From: [Eubacterium] saphenum
GTDB lineage: Bacteria; Bacillota; Clostridia; Oscillospirales; Ruminococcaceae
Direction of reading: 5' to 3'
DNA: 15,359 bases
Assembly (NCBI GenBank): GCA_004554555.1
Contig: SFLN01000039.1
Coordinates: forward strand, 1-15,359
Each line of letters begins with the position of its first letter. Within the stretch, counting starts at the first letter, position 1. A model generated the notes under the pieces. That model saw only the letters and a program-made list of their open reading frames with translations, searched no databases and was not told the origin of the DNA. Made by a program: the position numbers and the translations under genes. Positions 1 through 8,064 of the stretch are shown one piece after another.

Positions 1-105
1 TCTTTTACGAACTTCAGCAAGAACGCCGTCCCTTGCGCACGAACGCTTGAAACGCTTTAAAGCAGTATCGAGCGATTCATTTTTGCCAAGACGAATTTCC
101 GCCAT
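1..105 (-). CDS. rpsU: 30S ribosomal protein S21, 3' part cut by window edge
   Basis: The first 35 codons are visible, read from position 105 down to 1, and the rest lies outside the window. They begin MAEIRLGKNESLDTALKRF and continue into the conserved CARDGVLAEVRKR block, which is diagnostic of bS21. S21 is a small basic protein of the 30S subunit that contacts the anti-Shine-Dalgarno region of 16S rRNA and helps translation initiation. The ATG has a strong ribosome binding site (GGGAGGG) just upstream. The gene has its own consensus promoter at 169-197, so it is transcribed separately from the rsfS operon that ends at 297. Family length is normally about 58 residues, so roughly 23 codons are missing. 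Confidence 0.96.
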   Translation of the reverse strand, partial: MAEIRLGKNESLDTALKRFKRSCARDGVLAEVRKR

Positions 106-122
106 CTATATTTCCCTCCCCT

Positions 123-152
123 TGCCGAACGGCACAGGCTATACTCCGTATA
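123..152 (-). other. Small hairpins in the rpsU leader
   Basis: Two short inverted repeats lie in the transcribed leader of rpsU. One is TATAC-GGA-GTATA (140-152). The other is TGCC-GTTC-GGCA (123-134), which ends a few bases before the ribosome binding site. Neither is followed by a T-run, so they are not terminators. They could affect mRNA stability or access to the ribosome binding site, but both are short and may be chance. Confidence 0.35.
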
Positions 153-168
153 ATAACAGTACTTTATC

Positions 169-197
169 ATTATACAACTTTCTCTTCATTTTGTCAA
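169..197 (-). promoter_or_regulatory. Sigma-A promoter of rpsU
   Basis: On the minus strand a perfect -35 box TTGACA (192-197) is followed by exactly 17 bases and a perfect -10 box TATAAT (169-174). The predicted transcript starts near 162, giving a leader of about 57 bases before the rpsU ATG. The sequence upstream (about 198-240) is rich in A and T tracts and could act as an UP element. The match to consensus on both boxes suggests strong constitutive expression, fitting a ribosomal protein gene. Confidence 0.93.
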
Positions 198-245
198 GAT
201 ATATTTCCGAAAAACATAATCTTTTTTCATTTTTGGTAATATCAG

Positions 246-296
246 ACAAATTCAACCGAAAATTTTCGGCAAAGAGAACAATTCGCACAAATTCAA
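246..296. repeat. Direct repeat around a 14-base palindrome after rsfS
   Basis: The 10-mer ACAAATTCAA occurs at 246-255 and again at 287-296, directly after the rsfS stop. Between the copies, touching the first, is the perfect palindrome CCGAAAATTTTCGG (256-269). As RNA the palindrome gives only a 5-bp stem with an AATT loop and no strong T-run, so it is at best a weak terminator for the rsfS operon. A DNA-binding site upstream of the rpsU promoter is another possibility. The function is unknown. Confidence 0.4.
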
Positions 297-650
297 TTAC
301 TTGTCCCACTCCGAGATATCCACGGGTTCGCCGTCAGCCCAAAGGTGTTCAAGCTGATAGAACTCGCGCGCTTCCTCGTGGAAAATGTGCACAATTACAT
401 CGATATAATCGAGCACAATCCAGTTGTTGCTCGGTGAACCGTCAATTCCCTTCGGCTTCACGCCCTTCTGTGCCAGCTGATACTCAACCTCGTCCGCAAG
501 CGCCTTGACCTGCGTTGAGGAAGTACCCGAAGCTATCACGAAATAGTTCGCGAGAACCGTTATGTCCTTGACCTTGAGCGCCGTGATTTTTTCCGCTTTT
601 TTGCTCGAAAGCGCCTTTACGGCAACTTCCAGTTCTTCAATATCGTTCAT
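297..650 (-). CDS. rsfS: Ribosomal silencing factor RsfS (YbeB/Iojap family)
   Basis: A protein of 117 residues covering the whole Iojap/YbeB domain. It contains the family block DITVLANYFVIASGTSSTQ, then NWIVLDYIDVIVHIF and the tail FYQLEHLWAD. RsfS binds ribosomal protein uL14 on the 50S subunit and blocks joining to the 30S, lowering translation in starvation. The start ATG has AAGGAG five bases upstream and overlaps the yqeK stop by four bases (ATGA), which implies translational coupling. It is the last gene of the rdgB operon, and the nadD-yqeK-rsfS order is a conserved Firmicutes neighbourhood. Length is typical and no key segment is missing. Confidence 0.95.
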   Translation of the reverse strand: MNDIEELEVAVKALSSKKAEKITALKVKDITVLANYFVIASGTSSTQVKALADEVEYQLAQKGVKPKGIDGSPSNNWIVLDYIDVIVHIFHEEAREFYQLEHLWADGEPVDISEWDK

Positions 651-1240
651 AAGCTCTCCTTGTTTTTGTTGAATTTCAGGTAATAATTGTACGCCTCAAA
701 CGTTGATACGGGCAGCAGCGCGCATTTTCCCGCAACGGTCTGTATCTGATAAATCAGCGCAATCGACATTGCTTTATCGATATCCCCGTAGCAATACTCC
801 CGCATTTTCTCAACGCCCTTGTAATCGCGCTCCTCGGATATCATATCGCCGAGGTAGACTATTTTTTCCAGCAGCGTCATTCTCGCGCAGCCAACCGTGT
901 GATAACGAATCGCGCCGATAATTTCATCATCGTCAATCCCGAGCTTCTCGCGGACGTAATATCCGCCCGCAACGCCGTGCCACAGCGCTTTTGACGCGAT
1001 TTCCGCAGGGTCGGGGTTAAGCCCGCTTTCGAGCGTGTACTGCTTCTGTCGGTCGGGCAAGTCCTCTTTCATTATATCGTGGAGCAGTCCCGCGAGATAG
1101 CACCGCTTCTTGTCCGCTCCAAACCGCTCCGCGAGCTTCCAGCACTCCTCGGCAACGTTCATACTGTGCCGAAAACGCTTTTTCGACAGCCGCGCTTCCA
1201 GCAGCCTTTCGTATTCGTCAAATTCTTCGTATCTGCTCAA
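647..1240 (-). CDS. yqeK: YqeK-type HD-domain Ap4A hydrolase (symmetrical)
   Basis: A 197-residue HD-superfamily protein. Metal-ligand motifs are in the expected order: RHS (residues 24-26), the HD pair in LAGLLHD (H54, D55), LWHG (H88), RYHT (H114) and YLGDMI (D132). Proteins of the YqeK family hydrolyse diadenosine tetraphosphate symmetrically to two ADP. The gene lies in the classical nadD-yqeK-rsfS order, though here a GNAT gene separates it from nadD. The start is TTG at 1238-1240, preceded by AGAGGA eight bases away. No ATG in a suitable place fits the family N-terminus, so TTG is well supported. The end overlaps rsfS by four bases. Confidence 0.92.
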   Translation of the reverse strand: MSRYEEFDEYERLLEARLSKKRFRHSMNVAEECWKLAERFGADKKRCYLAGLLHDIMKEDLPDRQKQYTLESGLNPDPAEIASKALWHGVAGGYYVREKLGIDDDEIIGAIRYHTVGCARMTLLEKIVYLGDMISEERDYKGVEKMREYCYGDIDKAMSIALIYQIQTVAGKCALLPVSTFEAYNYYLKFNKNKESL

Positions 1241-1260
1241 TCTCTTGTTCCTCTAATCAT

Positions 1261-1821
1261 TTATCTTAGTCCGATGTCCTCCGCAAGCAGCGAGTACATA
1301 CAAATATCGCCGATACCCGCGTTGCTTTTGGCAGCCTGCCGCAGAGTTCCCTCGTATTTCATTCCGCAGTTTCGCATAACCGCTCCGGAATGCGGATTTC
1401 TCGCATCGTGATAACTTTCAGCGCGATTAACGCCGACTTCCTTGAAAAAGTACTCCAGAACCGCCGCCAGCGCCTCCGTCATATAGCCGTTGTGCCAGAG
1501 CTTTCTTGACAAGCAATAGCCGATTGTCACGCTCTCGGTGTCCAAATCGGTCTTTATCGCGCCAATTGTCCCGACAGGCTCGGGGAAATTGCTCTTCAAA
1601 ACTATCGCCCACTGATAATAATCATCTCTCGCGTAGCTTTTCACCCATTCCTCGGCAATCGCGCGGCTTTCCTCAACGCTTTTGTGCGGACTCCAGATAA
1701 GATACTTCGTAACCTCGCTGTCCGCGCACCAGTTCTTGTACATAAACTCCGCGTCCGTTATCTCGATTTTGCGCAGAATAAGCCGCTCCGTTTCCAGAAC
1801 GCGCGTTCCCTTGTGCGTCAT
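1261..1821 (-). CDS. GNAT-family N-acetyltransferase (RimJ/RimL-like)
   Basis: A 186-residue protein with the Acetyltransf_3 layout. The N-terminus ETERLILRKIEITDAEFMY is typical of RimJ/RimL relatives. The acetyl-CoA loop is in RKLWHNGYMTEAL (about 106-118), followed by NPHSGAVMRNCGMKYEGTL (142-160), the usual motif where an asparagine and the C-terminal strand complete the fold. The family acetylates protein N-termini, amino-glycosides or other amines; the substrate cannot be told from sequence. Its ATG overlaps the nadD stop (ATGA, 1818-1821), so it is co-translated with nadD, and a 20-base gap separates it from yqeK. The location inside an otherwise conserved gene pair suggests an insertion kept in frame with the operon. 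It is probably not essential to NAD synthesis. Confidence 0.88.
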   Translation of the reverse strand: MTHKGTRVLETERLILRKIEITDAEFMYKNWCADSEVTKYLIWSPHKSVEESRAIAEEWVKSYARDDYYQWAIVLKSNFPEPVGTIGAIKTDLDTESVTIGYCLSRKLWHNGYMTEALAAVLEYFFKEVGVNRAESYHDARNPHSGAVMRNCGMKYEGTLRQAAKSNAGIGDICMYSLLAEDIGLR

Positions 1822-2411
1822 CTGTAAAGTCCCTTTTCTTCAATATACCCGCGAACATCCTCCGTTATCCACTCGGACGTGTCCTCGCCTTTTTGGATTT
1901 TCTCGCGGATTTCGGTTGAGCTTATATCAACAACATTCGTCGGGAGCACCTTGATGTGACCAACCTCGGTCGCATACTCCAGCATTTCCGAGAAATTATC
2001 TCCGCCTCTTGCCGCAGCGCAGACCTCGCACTCCTTGAGGATTGACTCGTACTTGTACCACTCGGTGAACGAGAACAGCATATCCCCGCCGATAAGCAGG
2101 AAAAATCTCGCGTCCGTGTAACGCTTTTTCAGCGCTCGGAGCGTGTTTATCGTGTAGCTGATGCCGCCAAGCTCCCGCTCGATTTCGCAGATTTCAACCT
2201 CGCACTTGTCCGAAATCCCCGAAAACGCTCTCCTGCACATCTCAGCGCGCTCCTCGAACGGCGCGAGCTTTGTTGCCTTGTGAGGGCTTTCAAACGTTGG
2301 TATAATCAGCAATTTCCGCAGCTTCAGCTGTTCAATCGCTTCCTTTGCGAGATTTATGTGACCAGTATGCGGCGGGTTGAACGCGCCGCCGAAAACTCCC
2401 GTCTTAATCAA
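1818..2411 (-). CDS. nadD: Nicotinate-nucleotide adenylyltransferase
   Basis: This 197-residue enzyme transfers AMP from ATP to nicotinate mononucleotide, making deamido-NAD in the de novo and salvage NAD pathways. It shows the nucleotidyltransferase signature GGAFNPPHTGH (8-18), the substrate loop GGDMLFSFTEWYKY (108-121) and the second ATP motif ISSTEIR (163-169). Length is normal. The start is TTG at 2409-2411, inside the last codons of yhbY (8-base overlap), with AAAGGAAG upstream; the next residues IKTGVFGG leave no room for a later start. The gene sits in the rdgB-yhbY-nadD operon and overlaps the downstream GNAT gene by four bases. Confidence 0.96.
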   Translation of the reverse strand: MIKTGVFGGAFNPPHTGHINLAKEAIEQLKLRKLLIIPTFESPHKATKLAPFEERAEMCRRAFSGISDKCEVEICEIERELGGISYTINTLRALKKRYTDARFFLLIGGDMLFSFTEWYKYESILKECEVCAAARGGDNFSEMLEYATEVGHIKVLPTNVVDISSTEIREKIQKGEDTSEWITEDVRGYIEEKGLYR

Positions 2412-2700
2412 AGCTAATCTTCCTTTTCTTCGGGTCCTTGCTCACTCTGAACAGCACAAATTTCCGCCCGATAACCGCGACAACCTCTGCGTCAAGCCTC
2501 GGCGCAATCTCATCGGCAGCCTCGCGCGCCGTATAATCGCAGGACTCCTGAACGCCTATTTTTATCAGCTCGCGCGCGTTCAACACGTTTTCAAGCTGGT
2601 TTACAAGCTCGTCTGAAATTCCCGATTTTCCCACATAGAACACCGGGTCAAGTGCGCTTGCCTGCGAACGCAGATTTGCGCGCTGTTTACTGTTTAGCAT
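2404..2700 (-). CDS. yhbY: YhbY-family ribosome assembly RNA-binding protein
   Basis: A single CRS1/YhbY (CRM) domain of 98 residues. The family core is visible: LNSKQRANLRSQA at the start, then PVFYVGKSGISDELV, where the GKxG turn forms the KH-like RNA-contact loop, and VIGRKFVLFR near the end. YhbY proteins associate with pre-50S ribosomal particles. The ATG has AAGGAG seven bases upstream and overlaps the rdgB end by 14 bases. The gene is followed by nadD, an arrangement common in Firmicutes. It is about the normal full length. Confidence 0.94.
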   Translation of the reverse strand: MLNSKQRANLRSQASALDPVFYVGKSGISDELVNQLENVLNARELIKIGVQESCDYTAREAADEIAPRLDAEVVAVIGRKFVLFRVSKDPKKRKISFD

Positions 2701-3322
2701 TGAATTTCTCCTTTAAAATCTCCGACAGCTTTCTGAAAGCGTCGGCACGATGACTGATTTTATTCTTCTCATCAGCCGAAATTGTCGCCATACTCTCGTC
2801 CTCGTCGAGCATAAAAATCGGGTCGTAGCCGAAGCCGTTCTTGCCGAGAGGCTTGTCGCCGATGTAACCCTCAACCTCGCCGCGCACAGAATACTCGTCG
2901 TCCTCGGCGAAAATGAAGTAAATCGTGCAGACAAAACGCGCCTTTCTCAGTTCCTCGGGAACACCGTGCATCTCCTCGAGAACCTTCTCGCAAAGCTCCT
3001 TGTCGGTTGCGTTTTCACCCGCGTAGCGTGCCGAATAAACACCCGGCGCGCCGTCGAGAAAATCTATCTCAAGACCGCTGTCGTCGGCGATTACAGGTTC
3101 ACCCAAAGCCTCAAAAACGGCTCTCGCCTTTATGTGCGCGTTTTCCTCGAAGGTGTCGCCGTCCTCGACAATTTCGTCCGTGAAGCCTGCGTCACGCATT
3201 GAAACAACCTCGAAGCCAAACGGCTCGAGAAGTTCCCCGAACTCGCGCAGCTTTCCCTTGTTGTTGGACGCAATTATAAGCCTACTTCGCGGGTGTTCGT
3301 CTGATGTATTTTTCGTGTTCAT
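2687..3322 (-). CDS. rdgB: XTP/dITP diphosphatase (RdgB/HAM1)
   Basis: An enzyme of 211 residues that hydrolyses dITP, XTP and ITP to monophosphates and so keeps deaminated purines out of nucleic acids. Motifs are in order: IIASNNKGKLREF (16-28), ADDSGLEIDFLDGAPGVYS (79-97), NGFGYDPIF (162-170) and SHRADAFRKL (190-199). I place the start at the ATG at 3320-3322, which has AAAGGA seven bases upstream. An in-frame TTG at 3343 would remove that ribosome binding site from its role and add seven unconserved residues. Even so there is a short charged extension of about 13 residues before the first conserved strand. It is the first gene of its operon, directly behind the promoter at 3361-3389. Confidence 0.95.
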   Translation of the reverse strand: MNTKNTSDEHPRSRLIIASNNKGKLREFGELLEPFGFEVVSMRDAGFTDEIVEDGDTFEENAHIKARAVFEALGEPVIADDSGLEIDFLDGAPGVYSARYAGENATDKELCEKVLEEMHGVPEELRKARFVCTIYFIFAEDDEYSVRGEVEGYIGDKPLGKNGFGYDPIFMLDEDESMATISADEKNKISHRADAFRKLSEILKEKFNAKQ

Positions 3323-3360
3323 AAAAAATCCTTTCGTTGTCAAAGCCTATGATTAAAATG

Positions 3361-3389
3361 ATTATATCACAAAATTTCTCGTTTGTCAA
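3361..3389 (-). promoter_or_regulatory. Sigma-A promoter of the rdgB-rsfS operon, extended -10
   Basis: On the minus strand TTGACA (3384-3389) and TATAAT (3361-3366) are both perfect and 17 bases apart. A TG one base before the -10 box makes an extended -10. The transcript should begin near 3354, leaving a leader of about 30 bases before the rdgB ATG. The promoter lies in the 83-base gap after ftsY, which contains no recognisable terminator, so some readthrough from ftsY is likely. Confidence 0.94.
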
Positions 3390-3405
3390 TCACTATTTGA
3401 AGTCA

Positions 3406-4473
3406 TCACTCGAACAGTGTATTAACGTATTCCTCGGGAATAAACGGCTGCAAATCATCGATTTTTTCGCCGACACCGACCAGCTTAACCGGCAGCCCAA
3501 GCTCATTTTTAATAGGAATAATAATTCCGCCCTTTGCCGTGCCGTCCAGCTTCGTAAGCACAATTCCCGTGATATCGGCGGTTTCGTTGAACAAGCGCGC
3601 TTGGTTTACGGCATTTTGTCCCGTTGTTGCGTCAAGAACGAGCAGCGTTTCCAGACTTGACTCGGGGCACTCTCTCGAAATAATCCGCGCGATTTTTTTC
3701 AGCTCCTCCATAAGATTTTTCTTGTTGTGAAGCCGCCCCGCGGTATCGCAGAGCACGATATCCGCACCGCGCGCTTTTGCCGCCGAAAGCGCGTCAAACA
3801 CAACCGCCGCAGGGTCCGCGCCCTCGCTGTGCTTGATAATCTCAACTCCCGCGCGGTCCGTCCAGATATTGAGCTGGTCGATAGCCGCCGCACGGAACGT
3901 ATCCGCCGCCGCCACGATAACCTTCTTGCCCGCGTTCTTGAAATTCGCCGCCATTTTGCCGATTGTCGTGGTTTTTCCCGCACCGTTCACGCCGATTACC
4001 ATTATCACGGACGGCTTTGTGTCCAGCTTCAGCTCGTTATCCCCCGACAAAATCTCGGAGATGATGTTTTTGAGCATCTGCTTGACGTCAGCAGGCTCGG
4101 TTGTACCCGTTTTCTTGACCTCGGCGCGCAGCTTGTCGCAGATTTCCATACTCGTTTCCGCGCCGATATCCGACAAAATAAGCGTTTCCTCAAGCTCGTC
4201 GAAAAAGTCCTCGTCGATTTTCGTGAACGAATTGAGCAGCTGCTGAACCTTACTTGCGATGCCCTCGCGCGTTTTCTTCAAGCCCTCGCGGAGCTTATTT
4301 GCGGCAAGCTCACGCTGCTGCGCCTCGTATTCCTCCTGGAACTGAATATCCGATTCGTGGTCGGTGAAAATCGGCTCAAAGCCCTGAAGCTTCTCCAAAA
4401 GCGAAGAATGCTGCTCCTGAACAGGCTCTGCGGCTTGCTCTTCGTTCTTTTTCTTTCTGTTAAAAAGTCCCAT
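3406..4473 (-). CDS. ftsY: Signal recognition particle receptor FtsY
   Basis: A 355-residue SRP GTPase. The first 60 or so residues are a charged A-type region, followed by the helical N domain from LREGLKKTREGI (61-72). The G domain has the P-loop GVNGAGKTT (161-169), the SRP insertion-box motif DTFRAAA (191-197), DTAGR (243-247), TKLDG (307-311) and the closing GVGE (333-336). FtsY docks the SRP-ribosome complex at the membrane so that nascent membrane proteins reach SecYEG. The ATG has AGAGGA upstream and lies nine bases after the smc stop. The smc-ftsY pairing, often with rnc before them, is a conserved Gram-positive arrangement. It is the last gene of the topA-ftsY run. Confidence 0.97.
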   Translation of the reverse strand: MGLFNRKKKNEEQAAEPVQEQHSSLLEKLQGFEPIFTDHESDIQFQEEYEAQQRELAANKLREGLKKTREGIASKVQQLLNSFTKIDEDFFDELEETLILSDIGAETSMEICDKLRAEVKKTGTTEPADVKQMLKNIISEILSGDNELKLDTKPSVIMVIGVNGAGKTTTIGKMAANFKNAGKKVIVAAADTFRAAAIDQLNIWTDRAGVEIIKHSEGADPAAVVFDALSAAKARGADIVLCDTAGRLHNKKNLMEELKKIARIISRECPESSLETLLVLDATTGQNAVNQARLFNETADITGIVLTKLDGTAKGGIIIPIKNELGLPVKLVGVGEKIDDLQPFIPEEYVNTLFE

Positions 4474-4482
4474 AAAATCCTC

Positions 4483-7400
4483 TTATTCAATAATTTCGTT
4501 CAACTCGTCGGACAGCTCCTCGGAAAGCTCCTGCCGCAGCAGCCGCGAAACGCCCTTTTCCTGCATAAACACGCCGTAAAGCACCGAGCAGCCTTCGATT
4601 GTGCCGCGGCGGTGGGTTATAACCATAAGCTGCGTGCTTTTGCTGAACTGGTTGAGGTAGCGTATGTACTTCTCAACGTTGATGTCGTCAAGCGCCGCGT
4701 CAACCTCGTCCAGCATACAGAACGGCGTCGGACGGTGCATCAAAATCGCGAAATAAATCGTGATTGCCACCATTGTCTGCTCGCCGCCCGACAGCGAAAT
4801 CAGATTTTTGATAACCTTTCCCGGAGGCGCCGCCTTTATCTCGATGCCCGAATTCAGCAAATCCTCGGGATTTGTAAGCTCCAGCTCCGCGTGTGAACCG
4901 GGCCCGAAAATCTGCACGAAAATCTCCTTGAAGTGCTTGTTGATGTCCTCAAAACTCGCGAGAAAACGCGTTTTGATGTCGCCCGTGAGCTGCTCGATGA
5001 GCTTCTCCAGACCACGTTTTGCGTCCTCGATATCGCGAAGCTGCGCCGACTGAAACTCATAGCGCTTGGACACCGTTTCGTACTCCTCGATTGACGCCAT
5101 ATTTACAATTCCGAGCGCGGAAATCCGCTTGTTAAGCTCGTTCAAATCATTCTCCGCCATCAGCAGATTTTCGGGAATTTTCGCCTCCTGTTCAGCCTGC
5201 GAAACCGTCATCTCGTAGCTGTCCATCAGCAGCGCGACAATCTTGTCGTACTCCTTTTGCAGCGTGCCGCGGCGCTCTTCCAAGCGCGCAAGCTCGCTTG
5301 CGAATTTCTGCTTGTTTTTGTTTGCCTCGTCGATGTCGCGGCGAAGCTCGGTGATTTTCCCGTCAAGCTCGGTTACCTGCTTTGAAACGCTCTCAATTTC
5401 CTCGTTTTGCTCGGAAAGGCTGCTGCTCGATTTCTCGATTTCGCGCTTTAACCGCTCGATTTTCTCGCGGATTTCGCGGTCTGAGTTGTCGAGATTTTCC
5501 ATCGCGGACTTGTAGCCGCCGCTGTTTTCGAGAAGCGTTCTGCGGTCGTCCTCAATGCTCTTAATCTGCGCTCTGAGCGCGTCCGCGTCCTTTTGCGCCG
5601 CAACCTTTTCGAGATTGAGCGCGTTTATCCCGTCGGAAAGCGCTTTGAGCTTGTTTTCGGCAGCGGTGCGCTCACCGGTCTGCTCAGCGTGCTTTTTCTC
5701 AAGCTGGGCGATTTTCTCGTCAAGCTCGGCAATTTCCTTTTGCGCATTTTCGATAATCTCGCTTAGCTGCTTAATCTGCGCGTCAAAACGGTTGAGCGTC
5801 TGCCGAGCCGTTGCGCTCTGCGAAACAAGCTGCTCGATAAGCCCGTTCAGGCGGGATTTTTCCGCGCTCTGTCGGATTTCATTCTGTTCAAGCTCGCGGA
5901 TTTTATCCTGCATTCCCTCGGCTTCAATCGAGAATTTCGCGTATTCCGCGCGGTACCGCTCAAATTCCTCGGCGCGCGTTTTCTCGGCTTCACGCAGCTT
6001 TTCGATGTCCTTAAACAGCGCGTCAAGCTCCTGTTTACGCGAAATTATACCCGAGTTGTTCACCCTCGAGCCGCCCGTAAACGAGCCGCCCGCGTTGACT
6101 ACCTGCCCGTCGAGCGTGACAATCCTGAATTTATAGCCGTATTTTTTGCCGATAACGGTTGCCGTGTCGATATCATCGGCAATCGCCGTCAGACCGAGAA
6201 GGTAATTTATGATATTCGCGTACTCGCTGTCGCACGAAACAAGCTCCGAGGCAATCCCCTCAAAACCCGCTTCCGAAGCCAGCCGCGGCTCGTTGAGCGT
6301 TCTGCCCTTCATCGAGGTGAGCGGGTAAAACGTGGTTCTGCCCGCGTTGGTTTCCTTGAGGAAACGAATGCAGCGCGTCGCGGTTTCTTCGTTGTCCACG
6401 ATGATGTTCTGCATCGCGGCACCAAGCGCCGTTTCAATCGCGGTGACATACTTTTTCGGCACTGTCACAACGTCCGCGACCGTTCCGTGAATGCCCGCAA
6501 GTCTGCCCTGTTCGCCCGCGCTGATAACCTCTTTAACCGCGCGCGAGTAGCCCTCCTTGCTGCGTTCGATATCCGACAGCACCTTGTGGCGCTGCTGCTT
6601 TTCACCGAGCGCTCTCTGCGCGTCCTCGTGAGCCGCTCTCGCCTCGTCAAGGCGCTTTCTTTTGCCCTCGGAAAGCCGCTCCATACCGCCTAGTCTGTTC
6701 GCGGCGGTCTGCTTTTCGTTCTCGATTTCAGAAAGCTGCTTTTCAACCTCGGAAAGCTCGATTTTATAAGCGTTCATCGTTTTTTCGCTCTCGGAAACAC
6801 TTTGCAGAAACTCGTTTTTCTGCTCCTCAGCCTCACCGCGAGAACGCTCGGACTGCGTTTTCATCAGCGAAAGCTCGGTTTTCCTGCCGTACGCTTTCGC
6901 CATTTCGCTTTCAAGAGCCGAATATTCGTCATCGCGCTCGGAGCTGCTCTCGGAAATCTCCCGAAGCTCCTTTTCACGCGCCTTTATCTGCTCCTCAAAA
7001 TCGGCAGCTTCGGTGGTTTTCCGCTCAATCTGCGCGGTTATCTCCTCAATCCGCTCGTCAAAAACACGGCTGTTCTGCTCAGCCTTTTTGAGCTGCTCGG
7101 TGAGCTCTGAACGGCGCTCGGAGTTGTGCTTGAGGTCGTTTTCGGCAACCGAAATTTCCGCTCTCTTATCGGAAAGCTCGTCGTTCGCATTCTGAATTCC
7201 CGCGCGAATTCTCGAAAGCCGCGCGTTTGCGGCAAGCTTGTCGTCACCGAGCTTCTCGATTTCATTGTTCGCGTTCTCGATATCGCGCTCAAAGTTGTCA
7301 CATTCCGCTCTGTTGAGCAGCAAATCGTCGTCAATCTTAATCAAGCTCTCGCGCTTTTCCTTTAAACGCGCGGCGGAAACCGAGATTTCAAGCTCCTTTT

Positions 7401-8064
7401 TCTGAGCCATCAGCTCGCTTGCAAGGGCAGCCTTTTCCGACTGCTTTTTGAGTATCGGCAGGCGCTCCTCGTCAACGCGGATTAAGTCTTTTTGACGAGT
7501 TATGTTCTCCTCGGCTTGAGCAAGCTGCTTTTCGGCGTCGGCTTTTTTGTGAAGAAACAGCGAAACTCCCGCCGCTTCCTCGAAGATTTCACGGCGCTCC
7601 GAGCCGCGCGCGTTAACGATTTCGGCAACACGTCCCTGCCCGACAATCGAATATCCGTCACGCCCCAAGCCCGTTCCCATCAACAGCTCCTGAATGTCCT
7701 TCAAGCGCGATTTTCTGCCGTTTATAAGGTACTCGCTCTCACCCGTGCGGTAGAGCTTTCGCGAGATTTCAACCTCGTTTTCGTCTATCCCGAGCGCGCG
7801 GTCAGAGTTGTCGATAAGCAGCGTAACCTTCGCAAAGCCCATCGGTTTACGCTCGGTTGTACCGTGGAAGATAACGTCCTCCATCTTCTCACCGCGCAGA
7901 GTTTTCGCGCCCTGCTCGCCCATAACCCACCGCAGCGCGTCGGAAATATTGCTTTTTCCGTTGCCGTTGCTCCCGACAACCGCCGTGGTTTTCGCGTCGA
8001 ACTGCAAAACGGTTTTATCCGCAAAGGACTTGAAGCCCTGTATTGTCAGCGTTTTAAAAAACAT
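4483..8064 (-). CDS. smc: Chromosome segregation ATPase SMC
   Basis: A full-length SMC of 1193 residues. The N-terminal ATPase half has the Walker A GSNGNGKS (31-38) and the Q-loop VGQGRVAEI (141-149). A long coiled coil runs from about 165 to 500, then the hinge (about 520-670, with GIHGTVADVV and the glycine-rich NAGGSFTGGS), then the returning coiled coil to about 1020. The C-terminal half has the ABC signature LSGGEQ (1091-1096) and Walker B FCMLDEVDAALDD, with D1119 and E1120. The signature continues as TMVAITIYFAI rather than the Bacillus-like RALTAIALLF, a variant I associate with Clostridia. SMC with ScpA and ScpB compacts and separates chromosomes; scpAB are not in the window. The ATG overlaps the preceding stop by one base (TAATG) with GAGGAA upstream. 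An acidic tail ends the protein. Confidence 0.97.
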   Translation of the reverse strand: MFFKTLTIQGFKSFADKTVLQFDAKTTAVVGSNGNGKSNISDALRWVMGEQGAKTLRGEKMEDVIFHGTTERKPMGFAKVTLLIDNSDRALGIDENEVEISRKLYRTGESEYLINGRKSRLKDIQELLMGTGLGRDGYSIVGQGRVAEIVNARGSERREIFEEAAGVSLFLHKKADAEKQLAQAEENITRQKDLIRVDEERLPILKKQSEKAALASELMAQKKELEISVSAARLKEKRESLIKIDDDLLLNRAECDNFERDIENANNEIEKLGDDKLAANARLSRIRAGIQNANDELSDKRAEISVAENDLKHNSERRSELTEQLKKAEQNSRVFDERIEEITAQIERKTTEAADFEEQIKAREKELREISESSSERDDEYSALESEMAKAYGRKTELSLMKTQSERSRGEAEEQKNEFLQSVSESEKTMNAYKIELSEVEKQLSEIENEKQTAANRLGGMERLSEGKRKRLDEARAAHEDAQRALGEKQQRHKVLSDIERSKEGYSRAVKEVISAGEQGRLAGIHGTVADVVTVPKKYVTAIETALGAAMQNIIVDNEETATRCIRFLKETNAGRTTFYPLTSMKGRTLNEPRLASEAGFEGIASELVSCDSEYANIINYLLGLTAIADDIDTATVIGKKYGYKFRIVTLDGQVVNAGGSFTGGSRVNNSGIISRKQELDALFKDIEKLREAEKTRAEEFERYRAEYAKFSIEAEGMQDKIRELEQNEIRQSAEKSRLNGLIEQLVSQSATARQTLNRFDAQIKQLSEIIENAQKEIAELDEKIAQLEKKHAEQTGERTAAENKLKALSDGINALNLEKVAAQKDADALRAQIKSIEDDRRTLLENSGGYKSAMENLDNSDREIREKIERLKREIEKSSSSLSEQNEEIESVSKQVTELDGKITELRRDIDEANKNKQKFASELARLEERRGTLQKEYDKIVALLMDSYEMTVSQAEQEAKIPENLLMAENDLNELNKRISALGIVNMASIEEYETVSKRYEFQSAQLRDIEDAKRGLEKLIEQLTGDIKTRFLASFEDINKHFKEIFVQIFGPGSHAELELTNPEDLLNSGIEIKAAPPGKVIKNLISLSGGEQTMVAITIYFAILMHRPTPFCMLDEVDAALDDINVEKYIRYLNQFSKSTQLMVITHRRGTIEGCSVLYGVFMQEKGVSRLLRQELSEELSDELNEIIE

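Noticed and set aside
47..508. A 153-codon plus-strand frame over rpsU, its promoter and rsfS
   Set aside because: It covers a consensus minus-strand promoter and two conserved genes, and the translated sequence has no recognisable features.
3727..4896. A 389-codon open frame on the plus strand opposite ftsY and the end of smc
   Set aside because: It runs antisense to two certain genes, its composition is arginine- and leucine-rich without any recognisable domain, and it crosses the ftsY-smc junction. It is a by-product of the codon use on the other strand.
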